From contig NZ_CAMJCX010000005.1 in assembly GCF_946404245.1 (NCBI RefSeq), forward strand, positions 1 to 55,307: 55,307 nucleotides of DNA. Direction: 5' to 3'. The translations under genes were made by a program, and so were the position numbers. The notes under the pieces were generated by a model. It did no database searches. It saw only the letters and a program-made list of their open reading frames with translations, and had not been told where the DNA came from. The stretch comes from an uncultured Methanobrevibacter sp. (GTDB lineage Archaea; Methanobacteriota; Methanobacteria; Methanobacteriales; Methanobacteriaceae). Below, piece after piece: positions 25,127 to 35,029 of the stretch; position 1 is the first letter of the stretch, and every line of letters starts with the position of its first letter.

Positions 25127-25780
25127 ATGGTTAAAATTATAATTTACACGGGTTTATCACTTCCATTTGATGAAGCAAAAGAAATTTTAGACAGTTCCGA
25201 GGGTGTTGAAGTAATTTATAAAAGGCCCATCAAAAGAGGAGACCTGTCCCTAGCTTTAAGAGAAAATCCGGACATCATCGCAATAATCGACGGAGTGTTT
25301 CACCAAAGCTCAGCCGTCGGACATAAGGAAATTCTTAACGTGATGAAAAATGGAGTTAAAGTCTATGGAGCTTCAAGTATGGGTGCTCTTAGGGCATCTG
25401 AGCTTGACACATTAGGAATGACTGGAATAGGATATGTTTACAACCAGTATGCCAGCGGTGAAGTTGATTCTGATGATGATGTTGCAGTGATGCTTGACTC
25501 CGAAACTCTGGAAGCTCTTTCTGAACCGCTGATCAATATGAAATATGTTTTCACAAATGCATTGGCAGAAAATATCATAACTGAAGAAGAAAAAGAGGAA
25601 TTGCTTGCCATTGCCAAACAAACATACTATCCTAAACGAAATTATGCTCAAACATTAACCCAATCAGATTTGGATGACGATACCAAAAACAGATTAATTG
25701 ATTTCATTCGTGAATCTGCAGACATTAAAAAAGAAGACGCAAAAGATCTTCTCAAAACCATTAAAAAAGAGATAGAATGA
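25127..25780 (+). CDS. tfuA: TfuA-related McrA-glycine thioamidation protein
   Basis: A 217-residue TfuA-core protein, the usual partner of YcaO in McrA thioglycine formation, thought to deliver or position the sulfur. The core motif runs through DGVFHQSSAVGHKEIL (about residues 55-70) and VYGASSMGALRASELD (about 82-97). The C-terminal third is helical and charged. Its stop codon overlaps the start of the LarE-like gene by 4 bases (ATGA), so the sulfur-transferase candidate is translated with it. Confidence 0.93.
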   Translation: MVKIIIYTGLSLPFDEAKEILDSSEGVEVIYKRPIKRGDLSLALRENPDIIAIIDGVFHQSSAVGHKEILNVMKNGVKVYGASSMGALRASELDTLGMTGIGYVYNQYASGEVDSDDDVAVMLDSETLEALSEPLINMKYVFTNALAENIITEEEKEELLAIAKQTYYPKRNYAQTLTQSDLDDDTKNRLIDFIRESADIKKEDAKDLLKTIKKEIE

Positions 25781-26784
25781 ATCTTGAAGATAAAATCAAT
25801 ACCGTGAAAGATATTATAAAAGATAAAAAGGTAGCCATTGGTTTTTCAGGCGGTGCCGATTCCACATTTATAGCTTATTTATCATCCAAGGTTGCCAAAG
25901 ACACACTTGCCATCACTATAGACAATCATCTGATGCCAACCGGTTTTGTAGAACATGCAAAAAGGGTTGCAGACTTGTTCAATATCAAACATGAAGTAAT
26001 CGACATCGATTTTTACGAAGATAAAGAGTTCCTCAAAAACAACTCCAAAAGATGCTATAACTGCAGAAATCTGATGTATGGACAAATTAAAAAAGTTGCT
26101 GCAGAGAGGGGATTTGATTATGTCTGCGATGGAAACAACATCAGCGATTTCATCTCAGACAGACCGGGAATTTTAATTACTTATGAAAAAAAATTTGAAA
26201 CACCCTTGATTGAGGCCAGATTATCATCAAAAGAGATTCATGATTACCTTGATAAAAACAATATCCCCTACTCAAAGTCAACCACTTGCCTTGCAACAAG
26301 AATTCCCACAAACACCCCCACATCCAGGGAAAAAATTGAAATGATAAGAAAGTGTGAAGACTACATCTACAGTAACACCAACTGTGAAATAGTGAAAGTT
26401 AGATATTTTGAAGAAATTGGTATATGTGAAGTGGATGACATCAATGAAATTACATCAGACAATAAATTTAAACAAATAAATGATGAATTAAAACATCAAG
26501 GATTTAAAAAATTAGCTTTAAATTTATCACCAATTCAAGATAATGACATGATAACACTTGACTATGCAGAGGGCGGATTTGCATATCAACTTCCATACAC
26601 AATAAACCTGGAAAAAACAAAATCCGTTCTGGAAAGTGTTGATGAAATTACCGAATCCGAACTTAAAATTGATAACATCACCATCAGCAGGAATGGTCTG
26701 ATAAAAGGAAAAAATTTCAAAAATTATGAAATCGCTTTAGACAAATTTATGGAAACATTATCTAAAATCAGAAGAAATATCTAA
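25777..26784 (+). CDS. larE: LarE-like ATP-dependent sulfur transferase (PP-loop family), three-cysteine type
   Basis: A 335-residue PP-loop enzyme. The SGGADS loop (residues 24-29) binds ATP. Cys93 and Cys96 form CYNC, and Cys171 lies in TTCLATRIP, at the site of the sacrificial cysteine of Lactobacillus LarE. LarE proteins with three such cysteines are known to hold an iron-sulfur cluster and pass sulfide from it. The C-terminal 90 residues extend beyond the usual LarE length. LarB and LarC are not nearby, so nickel-pincer synthesis is not the obvious role; the 4-base overlap with tfuA suggests a sulfur donor for McrA thioglycine. That function is inference. Confidence 0.82.
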   Translation: MNLEDKINTVKDIIKDKKVAIGFSGGADSTFIAYLSSKVAKDTLAITIDNHLMPTGFVEHAKRVADLFNIKHEVIDIDFYEDKEFLKNNSKRCYNCRNLMYGQIKKVAAERGFDYVCDGNNISDFISDRPGILITYEKKFETPLIEARLSSKEIHDYLDKNNIPYSKSTTCLATRIPTNTPTSREKIEMIRKCEDYIYSNTNCEIVKVRYFEEIGICEVDDINEITSDNKFKQINDELKHQGFKKLALNLSPIQDNDMITLDYAEGGFAYQLPYTINLEKTKSVLESVDEITESELKIDNITISRNGLIKGKNFKNYEIALDKFMETLSKIRRNI

Positions 26785-26809
26785 AAAAAGAATTAAAATC
26801 TATTAAAAC

Positions 26810-27268
26810 TCATTTTTTCATTTCTTGATATTTTTTCAATACAATATCCGGAGTTTCAATAGTTTTTTCAAATGTTTTTACAAATTCATTAGGCTCGTGA
26901 TCATCACTAGATTTTGCCAGACCGTTGAGAATCAACTGTTTTCCATCAATTTTAAAACCAGTTTCATCTGCAGCCACCTCAATCAAGTTGATTTCAATGG
27001 AAGTTGCATTTTCCAACTCATCATCAGCCTTAACCTCATATTTGATTTTCAAATTTTTATGAGGCATCAGCTCATTTATAGTTCTTTTTATAACTGATTC
27101 AAAAAGTTCAAGGAATTTTAGAACGGGCGGCAAATTATTAGCCCACCAGTAAGCGATTACAGAATTAAGAACTATTTCGTGTTCGACAAAATCATCATAT
27201 AATCTTGCACGAACACCAACAGCACTATCATCAACTGTTTTAATCACTAAAACAGGACTAACAGCCAT
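26810..27268 (-). CDS. Uncharacterised conserved protein
   Basis: A 152-residue soluble protein with no recognised domain. It opens MAVSPVLVIKTVDDSAVGVR and shows alternating strands and helices, with an acidic C-terminal half. It begins 10 bases after the CBS-domain gene on the same strand and probably shares its message, with GTGAT as ribosome binding site. No signal peptide or membrane segment is seen. It could be a methanobacterial DUF family protein, but I cannot name one with confidence. Confidence 0.7.
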   Translation of the reverse strand: MAVSPVLVIKTVDDSAVGVRARLYDDFVEHEIVLNSVIAYWWANNLPPVLKFLELFESVIKRTINELMPHKNLKIKYEVKADDELENATSIEINLIEVAADETGFKIDGKQLILNGLAKSSDDHEPNEFVKTFEKTIETPDIVLKKYQEMKK

Positions 27269-27278
27269 TATATCACAG

Positions 27279-28118
27279 TTATTCTACTAATGCTTTGATT
27301 AAATCACTAGCTCTAACAAGACCTACTAAATCTCCTTCAACACCAATTACAGGAATTTGTTCAATGTTTAAGGATTTCATTTTTTTAGCACAGTCTGAAA
27401 CTTTGGTTTTAGAGTTAGCTACTTCTACATTTCCAACTGCAACATCACTGACAACTTTGTCTGTGAATTTCAAATGGTTTTTCTCGATGTATAATACGGA
27501 AGTACTATCCCAAGACCATTTGTCTCCTTCAGTACCAACAGTGGAGCTGTGTTCGCTTCTTTCGGAGATAATTTCAATTTCAGAAATGAAATCTGTTTCA
27601 GTTAAAATGCCTGATAATTTAGCATCATCATCTAAAGCTAAAACGGATTTTAAACCAAATTGATTCATAGTTTCGAAAGCGACATTCAATGGAGCTTTTT
27701 CCCAAGTAGTTGGAACGGTAGTAATCATATAATTTTCAACTGCATCATCAATGTCGATTTTGGTCAATGCTTTTGATACTAAATCGAAAGATGTGATAAT
27801 TCCGACAAGTTCCCCATCATCGTTTACCACAGGAACTCTTCTCACATCATTTTCAATCATTTTGCGAGCTGCATCAACAACATCGTCACTAGGATTTACA
27901 GTGACTAAATCTCTACTCATCAACATTGCAATTTGTTCTTCATCAGGATTATTAATTAAATCAGAACGAGTTACTAGTCCTACTAAAATATCAGTATCTT
28001 CTTTAACTACAGGAAGTACCGCTTTGTTTTCTTTTCTCATTAAGTCTAAAACTTTTTCTCTGTTACCTGGTACGGAAACACTTACTACATTTTTAGACAT
28101 TGTTCTTTTAACTAACAT
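27279..28118 (-). CDS. Four-CBS-domain protein
   Basis: A 279-residue protein made of four CBS motifs, that is two Bateman modules. Each carries a V-D--RKMIENDVRRVPVVNDD or similar block, at about residues 1-58, 68-122, 128-185 and 220-278. Such proteins bind adenosine ligands (AMP, ATP, SAM) and act as energy sensors. No catalytic domain is attached. It lies in the order uspA-like, CBS, unknown protein on the minus strand, consistent with a stress-sensing unit. Confidence 0.88.
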   Translation of the reverse strand: MLVKRTMSKNVVSVSVPGNREKVLDLMRKENKAVLPVVKEDTDILVGLVTRSDLINNPDEEQIAMLMSRDLVTVNPSDDVVDAARKMIENDVRRVPVVNDDGELVGIITSFDLVSKALTKIDIDDAVENYMITTVPTTWEKAPLNVAFETMNQFGLKSVLALDDDAKLSGILTETDFISEIEIISERSEHSSTVGTEGDKWSWDSTSVLYIEKNHLKFTDKVVSDVAVGNVEVANSKTKVSDCAKKMKSLNIEQIPVIGVEGDLVGLVRASDLIKALVE

Positions 28119-28160
28119 AAAAACACCTTTTTTAACAAATATAAAAATAAAACATAATAA

Positions 28161-28586
28161 TTAATGGACCACAAGCACTGCGCATTTGGCTGAGTTTACA
28201 ACCTTATCTGCTACACTGCCCATAATAAATCTATCGAAACCAGATTTACCTGAACTACCCATCACTATTAAATCAATATCTTCTTCCACTGCAACTTCCA
28301 AAATACATTTCGCAGGAGAACCTTCTTTAATAACATGAGACACTTTTATATCATCCACGTTTAATTTGTCAAATTCTGCAAGATTCTCTTCTGATCTCTC
28401 TTTTAAGACTTGATTTAACTGGTATACTTCATCATCTAATGGAAGTCCGTTAACAAAATTGTTTTCTGTGACACTCACAGCGACTATTTCAGCTCCACTA
28501 ACACCTGCCAAGTATAAAGCGTGTTTTTGAGCTTTTTTTGCAAATTCTGACCCATCTGTAGGGACCAATATTTTTTTATACATCAT
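28161..28586 (-). CDS. Universal stress protein (UspA family)
   Basis: A protein of about 141 residues with the UspA fold, starting MYKKILVPTDGSEFAKKA. The C-terminal GSSGKSGFDRFIMGS fits the ATP-binding pattern G-2x-G-9x-G-S, so it is the ATP-binding type. The frame is open to an ATG at 28592, but that codon directly abuts the GGGAG motif; the ATG at 28586, six bases after it, is the better start, and the one at 28583 is also possible. It precedes a CBS-domain gene, a pairing that fits energy or stress signalling. Confidence 0.88.
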   Translation of the reverse strand: MMYKKILVPTDGSEFAKKAQKHALYLAGVSGAEIVAVSVTENNFVNGLPLDDEVYQLNQVLKERSEENLAEFDKLNVDDIKVSHVIKEGSPAKCILEVAVEEDIDLIVMGSSGKSGFDRFIMGSVADKVVNSAKCAVLVVH

Positions 28587-28625
28587 TAACATCTCCCATA
28601 ATATATAGATTTACTATCCATGATA

Positions 28626-29780
28626 TTATACAATACATTTTTTATTAATGATATATAATATATTTTTCGTTTCACTGCGATTGCATATATTAAGGTAAGG
28701 ATTTTTAGAAAAAGATTTGAAAATTGCAAATTCTGCAAAATTTCCCTCATCTATCACAGATTTTTGAACGATTTCATTAATTTTATGGCTACAAATGTTA
28801 GTTGTTGCCATTTGCAGCAACTGTTTAGGATCAATATAAGAGTTATAATAAACTGACATCAGTTTTAAACTGAATTCCAGCTCCCTGAGCATGTTCGGTG
28901 AGTTCAACATTACGTTGTCTGTTCCAAGCAACGGTTTCATTCCAAGACCAAGCATTTCATTTAATCTGCAAACCCCAACATTCAATGTTGCGTTTGCCCT
29001 TGGACACACCACAACATTTGAAGATGAATTTGATGCCAACTCCAGGTCATTGCGTTTGGGATTGGTCAGGTGCACCAACTGGGAGAAATTATTTTTTACA
29101 CCCTTTTCTATTTCTGTTTTATTAAACTTATTCAGGGATTCTATCTGATTGGATTCGGATTCCGCAACATGGATTGATGATATTTTTGACTGCTTTTCAC
29201 ATTCCTCAACAATAATCCTTGCCACATCTTCAGTTATCTCGCCAAAACCGCTTGGCGCAATACCGTCGGCAATTTTCAAAATTTTACGAATAGCTGTTCT
29301 GACTTTGCCCAAATCAGGATCATCACCGTAAAAACTGTCATCACGACCTAAAATAATTGGTTTGATTGGAATGTCCTTGCTGGCTTTCTTTAAAAGCTTG
29401 ATTCCATCAATGCCTCCCTCACGATAGTCGATGAAATGTGTAGTTCCTGAGCGGACCATATCCCACATGGATTGCTTCATGGCATCAATCAGCTCGTCAT
29501 CGGTTGCATTGGCCAGTGCCTTATGCTTCACCCCATTTGGAGGCTTTACCATCTCACTTAATGACAGGGAGTATCCTTCATCTTTAATTATGGAATCACC
29601 GATATGCATATGGCCATTTATAAATGAAGGGCAAACTACAGCACCTTCAACATCAATAATCTTTCCTTCAGCTGATTCTTTTGAGATTTCAATGATTTTG
29701 CCATCTTCTACAACGATATTTTCTCTGGATGGAACTAAATCTTGACATTTTAAAATGATTCCATTAGCTATAGTAAACAT
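28626..29780 (-). CDS. Amidohydrolase family protein (ATZ/TRZ-like)
   Basis: A 384-residue metal-dependent hydrolase. The metal motif HMHIGD is at about residues 57-62, a further His in SIHVAESE at about 200, and the Asp in LLGTDNVMLNSP near 290. The N- and C-terminal parts build the small beta-sandwich of the cytosine deaminase/chlorohydrolase group. The substrate is open: it lacks the features that would single out the SAH/MTA deaminase DadD or guanine deaminase. It is a single gene, with its promoter in the divergent region before 29915. Confidence 0.78.
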   Translation of the reverse strand: MFTIANGIILKCQDLVPSRENIVVEDGKIIEISKESAEGKIIDVEGAVVCPSFINGHMHIGDSIIKDEGYSLSLSEMVKPPNGVKHKALANATDDELIDAMKQSMWDMVRSGTTHFIDYREGGIDGIKLLKKASKDIPIKPIILGRDDSFYGDDPDLGKVRTAIRKILKIADGIAPSGFGEITEDVARIIVEECEKQSKISSIHVAESESNQIESLNKFNKTEIEKGVKNNFSQLVHLTNPKRNDLELASNSSSNVVVCPRANATLNVGVCRLNEMLGLGMKPLLGTDNVMLNSPNMLRELEFSLKLMSVYYNSYIDPKQLLQMATTNICSHKINEIVQKSVIDEGNFAEFAIFKSFSKNPYLNICNRSETKNILYIINKKCIV

Positions 29781-29914
29781 TAAAGTAGAATCTAATTTTT
29801 TTAATTAAAATAATTTTTCATTAACTATATTTAATTGAAAAAAAATAATATTACATAAGTAATAATTAAGTCGAAATACACTAAATTACTACTTCGTTTT
29901 TTTAACATAAGGAG

Positions 29915-30508
29915 ATGATTTCTATTAACTCTCAGGAAATAAGATACTTCTACAGGAACATTGTAAAAACCGGTGATGTATACAGAGTTAAACATAATAA
30001 TAAAGATTATGGAGAGTTCAGGAAATTATCTGACGCATTATATGAAAGGGACGCACTGTTTTTTTGTAACTTTGACTATGACCTTCTTGTTGAATGTGAC
30101 CTTGAAAACAAGTATGAAAACATGGAATTGCCCCCATTTCCTGAAAAACGACCGAAAGGACGTATAAAAGGAACCAAGGTAAACAAGAAAGAAAGGGAAG
30201 GGGAAATCCTTTTTGACCATAAAGTCAGAGGTTTTTATATCAAAAGAATGGACGACATAATCGGCTATTATGACACAATGACTGAAGCGTTCTATTACAA
30301 AAAGCTTCTGATGGACAATGACTGGGACAAAAGCGTTCTGAAAAGCAACATTACCGAAAAAATTGAGGTCAATGCCCTTATTGATCAAAGCAAGGAGTAT
30401 AAGGTGCAACTTAACTTCTGTCCTAAATGTAAAAGCAGGTTAAAAATTGGTGAAGAGGAATGTCCTTCCTGCGGTATTAATATTAAAGAATATCTGTATG
30501 GCAATTAA
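29915..30508 (+). CDS. Zinc-ribbon protein with two AP2-like repeats
   Basis: A 197-residue protein. Two N-terminal segments (YRVKHNNKDYGEFRKLSDAL near residues 23-42 and FYIKRMDDIIGYYDTMTEAF near 103-122) share a strand-G-Y-aromatic-helix pattern that recalls AP2-like DNA-binding repeats; this is a weak impression. The C-terminus is a zinc ribbon, FCPKCKSRL then ECPSCGIN. A DNA- or RNA-binding role is plausible. The only early ATG, 29915, sits inside the AAGGAGATGAT Shine-Dalgarno motif, so translation may begin at a nearby non-AUG codon such as ATT 29924. Confidence 0.65.
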   Translation: MISINSQEIRYFYRNIVKTGDVYRVKHNNKDYGEFRKLSDALYERDALFFCNFDYDLLVECDLENKYENMELPPFPEKRPKGRIKGTKVNKKEREGEILFDHKVRGFYIKRMDDIIGYYDTMTEAFYYKKLLMDNDWDKSVLKSNITEKIEVNALIDQSKEYKVQLNFCPKCKSRLKIGEEECPSCGINIKEYLYGN

Positions 30509-30562
30509 AATAAGCCTATAAACTTTACAGACTCAAAAAAAATAAATAAGGATAGAGAAAAA

Positions 30563-33500
30563 TTATTCTCCATCTGCATAGTCGTTTAATGATTTTACGT
30601 TAAGTTCACTGTCTTGTACAGCCGCAATAGCATTTAAAGCTGCTCTTGCACCAGCCAATGTAGTAACATAAGGAATACCAAGTTCGATAGCTAATCTTCT
30701 GATGATGTAACCGTCTTGAGCGGATTGTTTACCTTCAGAGGTGTTGATAATCAAATCAATTTCCTTATTTAAAATTGCATCCCTGATGTTAGGGGAGCCT
30801 TGAGACACTTTTTTGACTTTTTCAATTTCTTTAAGTCCGGTTGCATCTCCTGTTCCGCTAGTGGCCATGACTTTAAATCCTAAATTAGCTGCCTTTTCAG
30901 CGATTGGCCTGATTTTTTTCTTGTCAGATTCTTTGACACTCATAAATATTTTACCTTCCTTAGGCAATTCCATGCCTGCTGAAAGCTGTGATTTATAGAA
31001 TGCCATTCCAAAGTTTTCATCAATACCTATACTTTCACCGGTGGATTTCATTTCAGGCCCTAAAACAGTATCTGATTCAGGCAATTTCAGGAATGGGAAT
31101 ACTGACTCTTTAACAGCCACATGATCAATTTTAATTTCTTTTGTTAAGTTGAAATCTTTGAGTTTTGCTCCATCCATAATCCAGGTAGCAACTTTAGCAA
31201 GTGGCACGCCAATAGCTTTACTTACGAATGGAACTGTCCTACTTGCACGTGGGTTTGCTTCAATAATGTAAACCATTTCCTCATCAAGTTTGACCGCATA
31301 TTGAATGTTCATTAAACCTTTAACATCGAGTTCCAATGCCAATTTGGTTGAATTTTCACGAATGGTATCCAATATATGTTCAGGAATGGTTTGAGGAGGT
31401 ATTACACAGGCAGAGTCTCCGGAGTGAACACCAGCTTCTTCAATGTGTTCCATGATTCCTGCAATGAATACGTCTTCACCGTCACATAAAAGGTCGACAT
31501 CCAATTCTATTGCGTCTTCGAGGAACTTGTCCACTAAAATCGGGTGGTCCGGTGAAACTTTAACAGCTTCTTTCATATATTCCTCAAGCTCATTAACGTC
31601 ATAAACGATTTCCATTGCTCTTCCACCGATAACATATGACGGACGTACAAGAACTGGGAATGTGATTCTTTCTGCAATCTCTTTTGCCTCTTCAAAAGAG
31701 TTAGCTGTTCCATATGCTGCTTGATGAATGTGGAGTTTTTCCAGAAGTTCAGCGAAAAGTTCCCTGTCTTCTACTCTGTCAATGCTTTCATACGGAGTTC
31801 CCAGGATTTTTACACCAGCATTTGCCAGCGGCACTGCAAGGTTAATGGAAGTCTGACCACCGAACTGCACAATTACGCCGTCAGGTTTTTCTTGCTCGAT
31901 TACGCCCATAACATCTTCAAATGTCAATGGTTCGAAGAAAAGCTTATCTGAAATGTCATAATCTGTACTTACGGTTTCAGGGTTGTTGTTGATCAATATT
32001 GTTTCGATTCCATCATCTTTTAAAGCGAGAGATGAATGTACACAGCAGTAATCGAACTCAATACCCTGACCTATTCTGATCGGACCTGCTCCTAAAATTA
32101 CAACTTTCTTTTTGGTGGTTGATACCAATTCATTTCCGACATCGTAACTACTGTAATAATATGGAGTTTTAGCTTCAAACTCAGCAGCACAGGTATCTAC
32201 CATCTTATATGATTGTTTTATGTTGTATCTTGAAAGCAGGTTTCTGATGTACTCTTCAGTTTGACCGGCCAATGTAGCGAGTCTTTTATTTGAAAATCCT
32301 AATTGTTTTGCTTTTCTTAAGTAGAACTCATCATCCAATTTTTCTGCTGTAACATCGTTTTCAAAGTTTACGATGTTTCTGATTTTGTACAGGAAGAAAT
32401 TATCGATTTTTGTAAGTTCCCTAATCTTATCGATATCCATTCCGTCTTTTATGGCTGAATAAATTTGGAAATAGATTAAATCGGTAGGATGTGCAAGGTC
32501 TTCTTCAGTGTAGTCCACATATTCAAATCCGTCGAAGCCCATGTCAAGTGATCTTAACGCTTTTTGGAACGCTTCTTCAAATGTCCTTCCGATAGCCATT
32601 ACCTCTCCGGTTGCTTTCATCTGAACACCGACTTCACGGCTGATTCCTTTGAACTTGTCAAATGGCCATCTTGGAATTTTGATTACAACATAATCGATTG
32701 CAGGCTCGAAAGATGCAGGGGTTTCCTTGGTGATGTCGTTTTTGATTTCATCCAATGTCATTCCCAATGCAACTTTTGATGAGATTTTTGCAATAGGATA
32801 ACCTGTCGCTTTTGAAGCGAGTGCACTACTTCTTGATACACGAGGGTTTACTTCAATAACTTTGTATTCATCGGTTTCAGGGTTTAATGCAAACTGAATG
32901 TTACATCCACCGCGAATTCCCAATGCTCTGATAATCTTGATTGATGCGTCACGCATTTTTTGAATGGTTTCATCGCATAGGTTTTGAATCGGAGCGACTA
33001 CGACACTGTCTCCTGTGTGGATACCCATAGGGTCGATGTTTTCCATGGTACATACAATGATACAGGTGTCTTCCTTATCCCTCATTACTTCAAATTCGAT
33101 TTCCTTCCATCCGAGAACTGATTCGTCAATGAGAACCTGGTTGATGAAACTCATATCAAGTCCGTGGTTTGCGATTTCAATTAATTCCTCTTCGTTGTGT
33201 GCAATTCCACCACCGGTTCCACCTAATGTGAATGCAGGTCTGACAATTACCGGATATCCTATGTCTTTTACTGCTTCAAGCGCTGCATCCACACTTTCGA
33301 CAGCATGACATTTTGGAATTTTCTCCCCGATTTCATCCATCAGATTTGCGAAGAGGTCACGGTCTTCCACATCTTTAATAGTTTGAACGTCGGAACCCAA
33401 TACTTTGATTCCTTCGAGTAATCCTAAATCTCCAAGTCCTGTTGCAATGTTCAATCCGGTTTGTCCACCCATAGTTGGTAAAATAGCGTCAATTTCTTCT

Positions 33501-33739
33501 TCTTTTATAATTTTTGCAACGACTTCAGGAGTCAGCGGTTCGGTATAAACAGTATCTGCCATATCAATATCAGTTTGGATTGTAGCTGGATTACTGTTAA
33601 CGAGTACTGTTTCAATACCTTCCTCTCTTAATGATTTACATGCTTGTGAACCTGAATAATCGAACTCTGCAGCTTGTCCAATTTGAATAGGTCCAGAACC
33701 AATAATCAATACTTTTTTAATATCCTTATCAACTGGCAT
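30563..33739 (-). CDS. carB: Carbamoyl-phosphate synthase large subunit
   Basis: A full-length 1058-residue CarB. It has two homologous ATP-grasp halves: the first opens with [20 protein letters not shown], the second at about residue 545 with [20 protein letters not shown]. Each carries a glycine-rich ATP loop (TLGGTGGGI and [10 protein letters not shown]). The last 120 residues form the MGS-like allosteric domain. It makes carbamoyl phosphate from bicarbonate, ATP and ammonia channelled from CarA, for pyrimidine and arginine synthesis. It follows carA by 22 bases. Confidence 0.97.
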   Translation of the reverse strand: MPVDKDIKKVLIIGSGPIQIGQAAEFDYSGSQACKSLREEGIETVLVNSNPATIQTDIDMADTVYTEPLTPEVVAKIIKEEEIDAILPTMGGQTGLNIATGLGDLGLLEGIKVLGSDVQTIKDVEDRDLFANLMDEIGEKIPKCHAVESVDAALEAVKDIGYPVIVRPAFTLGGTGGGIAHNEEELIEIANHGLDMSFINQVLIDESVLGWKEIEFEVMRDKEDTCIIVCTMENIDPMGIHTGDSVVVAPIQNLCDETIQKMRDASIKIIRALGIRGGCNIQFALNPETDEYKVIEVNPRVSRSSALASKATGYPIAKISSKVALGMTLDEIKNDITKETPASFEPAIDYVVIKIPRWPFDKFKGISREVGVQMKATGEVMAIGRTFEEAFQKALRSLDMGFDGFEYVDYTEEDLAHPTDLIYFQIYSAIKDGMDIDKIRELTKIDNFFLYKIRNIVNFENDVTAEKLDDEFYLRKAKQLGFSNKRLATLAGQTEEYIRNLLSRYNIKQSYKMVDTCAAEFEAKTPYYYSSYDVGNELVSTTKKKVVILGAGPIRIGQGIEFDYCCVHSSLALKDDGIETILINNNPETVSTDYDISDKLFFEPLTFEDVMGVIEQEKPDGVIVQFGGQTSINLAVPLANAGVKILGTPYESIDRVEDRELFAELLEKLHIHQAAYGTANSFEEAKEIAERITFPVLVRPSYVIGGRAMEIVYDVNELEEYMKEAVKVSPDHPILVDKFLEDAIELDVDLLCDGEDVFIAGIMEHIEEAGVHSGDSACVIPPQTIPEHILDTIRENSTKLALELDVKGLMNIQYAVKLDEEMVYIIEANPRASRTVPFVSKAIGVPLAKVATWIMDGAKLKDFNLTKEIKIDHVAVKESVFPFLKLPESDTVLGPEMKSTGESIGIDENFGMAFYKSQLSAGMELPKEGKIFMSVKESDKKKIRPIAEKAANLGFKVMATSGTGDATGLKEIEKVKKVSQGSPNIRDAILNKEIDLIINTSEGKQSAQDGYIIRRLAIELGIPYVTTLAGARAALNAIAAVQDSELNVKSLNDYADGE

Positions 33740-33761
33740 TTGTAATCCTCATTTAATTTTT

Positions 33762-34844
33762 TTAATAATCATCCATCATTTGACTGAACTCATCAAAAAT
33801 ACTTCTTGTATCGTTTGGACCAGGACCTGCTTCAGGGTGGTACTGAATACATTTGAGAGGCAATTCCTTGTGGGAAACACCTTCTGGAGTTCCATCATTT
33901 AAGTTAATTTGAGCTAATTCTAAGTCTGTTTCTTTTAGAGATTCCTTATCAATTGTGAATCCGTGGTTTTGTGAAGTGATAAATACATTTCCGGTTTTTA
34001 AGTCTTTAACCGGCTGATTTTCTCCACGGTGACCGAATTTCATCTTGTATGATCTTGCACCGAAAGACTTAGCTATCAATTGCTGACCCATACAGATTCC
34101 GAAAATTGGCAATCTGTTGGACAGTTTTTTCATGGTTTCGATTGTTTCGGTTACCCTGTCAGGATTTCCAGGTCCTGAGGTAATCATCAAACCACTTGGG
34201 GAGTAATCCAAAACAGTTTTATAATCAGTATCATAAGGGAACAACACTACACCAATGTCCCTTTCTAAAAATGAGTTAATGATATTCTTCTTAACTCCAC
34301 AGTCGATTAAAGCAACTTTCTTATCTGCATCTTCATTGAACACTTTAATTTCTTTGGTTGAAACCAAAGGAACAACGTCAATATCCTCAATGCTTGGTTG
34401 GGACCTTGCCATTTCAAGCAATTTATCATCATCAATATCTTCAGTTGTTATTGCTGCTTTAAGTGAACCTCTTTCCCTGATTTTTAAGGTCAAATCACGA
34501 GTGTCGATTCCACTTATTCCGGGAGTTTTAAATTCTTTTAGGAATTCGTCAAGAGTTTTCTGAGGTCCCCAATTGGAAACTTCACGGCAAACTTCACGAC
34601 AGACAAATCCTTCAACCTGAATCTTGTCAGATTGATACCACTCTTCACTTACACCGTGATTACCTTCTAACGGGTAAGTGGACATTAAAATTTCTCCTTT
34701 AAAAGACGGGTCAGTCAAGGATTCGGTATAACCTCCCATACCTGTGGAAAAAACAAGTTCTCCCAATTTGGTGGTTTCATAACCGAACGCTTCACCTTTT
34801 AAAATAGTACCATCTTCCAAAGCTAATTTAGCTATTTTTACCAT
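33762..34844 (-). CDS. carA: Carbamoyl-phosphate synthase small (glutaminase) subunit
   Basis: A 360-residue CarA. The C-terminal class I glutamine amidotransferase has the nucleophile Cys in [11 protein letters not shown] and the His/Glu pair in [10 protein letters not shown]. The N-terminal domain carries [16 protein letters not shown] and [11 protein letters not shown]. It releases ammonia from glutamine for CarB. The ATG is preceded by GGTGAT, and a TATA box lies about 40-50 bases upstream. It is the first gene of a carAB operon. Confidence 0.97.
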   Translation of the reverse strand: MVKIAKLALEDGTILKGEAFGYETTKLGELVFSTGMGGYTESLTDPSFKGEILMSTYPLEGNHGVSEEWYQSDKIQVEGFVCREVCREVSNWGPQKTLDEFLKEFKTPGISGIDTRDLTLKIRERGSLKAAITTEDIDDDKLLEMARSQPSIEDIDVVPLVSTKEIKVFNEDADKKVALIDCGVKKNIINSFLERDIGVVLFPYDTDYKTVLDYSPSGLMITSGPGNPDRVTETIETMKKLSNRLPIFGICMGQQLIAKSFGARSYKMKFGHRGENQPVKDLKTGNVFITSQNHGFTIDKESLKETDLELAQINLNDGTPEGVSHKELPLKCIQYHPEAGPGPNDTRSIFDEFSQMMDDY

Positions 34845-34880
34845 TAAATCACCATTATAAAAAAAATATAAATCTCTATC

Positions 34881-34894
34881 TTTAATATATATTG
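34881..34894 (-). promoter_or_regulatory. TATA box of carAB
   Basis: On the minus strand CAATATATATTAAA lies 37-50 bases before the carA start, with GGTGAT closer to the ATG. Confidence 0.5.
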
Positions 34895-34978
34895 TTTTAC
34901 TATATTATTAAATTATTGTTTTTTACAAATTTATTAGAAAATATTTGAATATTTTTTAATCTAGAATTTTTATGCATA

Positions 34979-34992
34979 CCAAAATATTTATA
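34979..34992 (+). promoter_or_regulatory. BRE/TATA element of the flavin reductase gene
   Basis: CCAAAATATTTATA lies 38-51 bases before the ATG at 35030, with AAAGGAGATGA as ribosome binding site between them. Confidence 0.55.
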
Positions 34993-35029
34993 GTGATTTT
35001 TTAAATATCTTATCAAAGGAGATGAAAAA

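Noticed and set aside
25777-26784. Assignment of the PP-loop protein as NAD or GMP synthetase, or ThiI-like
   Set aside because: It lacks the glutaminase, the NAD-synthetase motifs and a THUMP domain; the CYNC and CLATR cysteines fit LarE.
30038-30409. A 123-codon minus-strand frame opposite the zinc-ribbon gene
   Set aside because: The plus-strand protein has a clear CxxC zinc ribbon and biased codon use; the opposite frame shows no domain and is a shadow.
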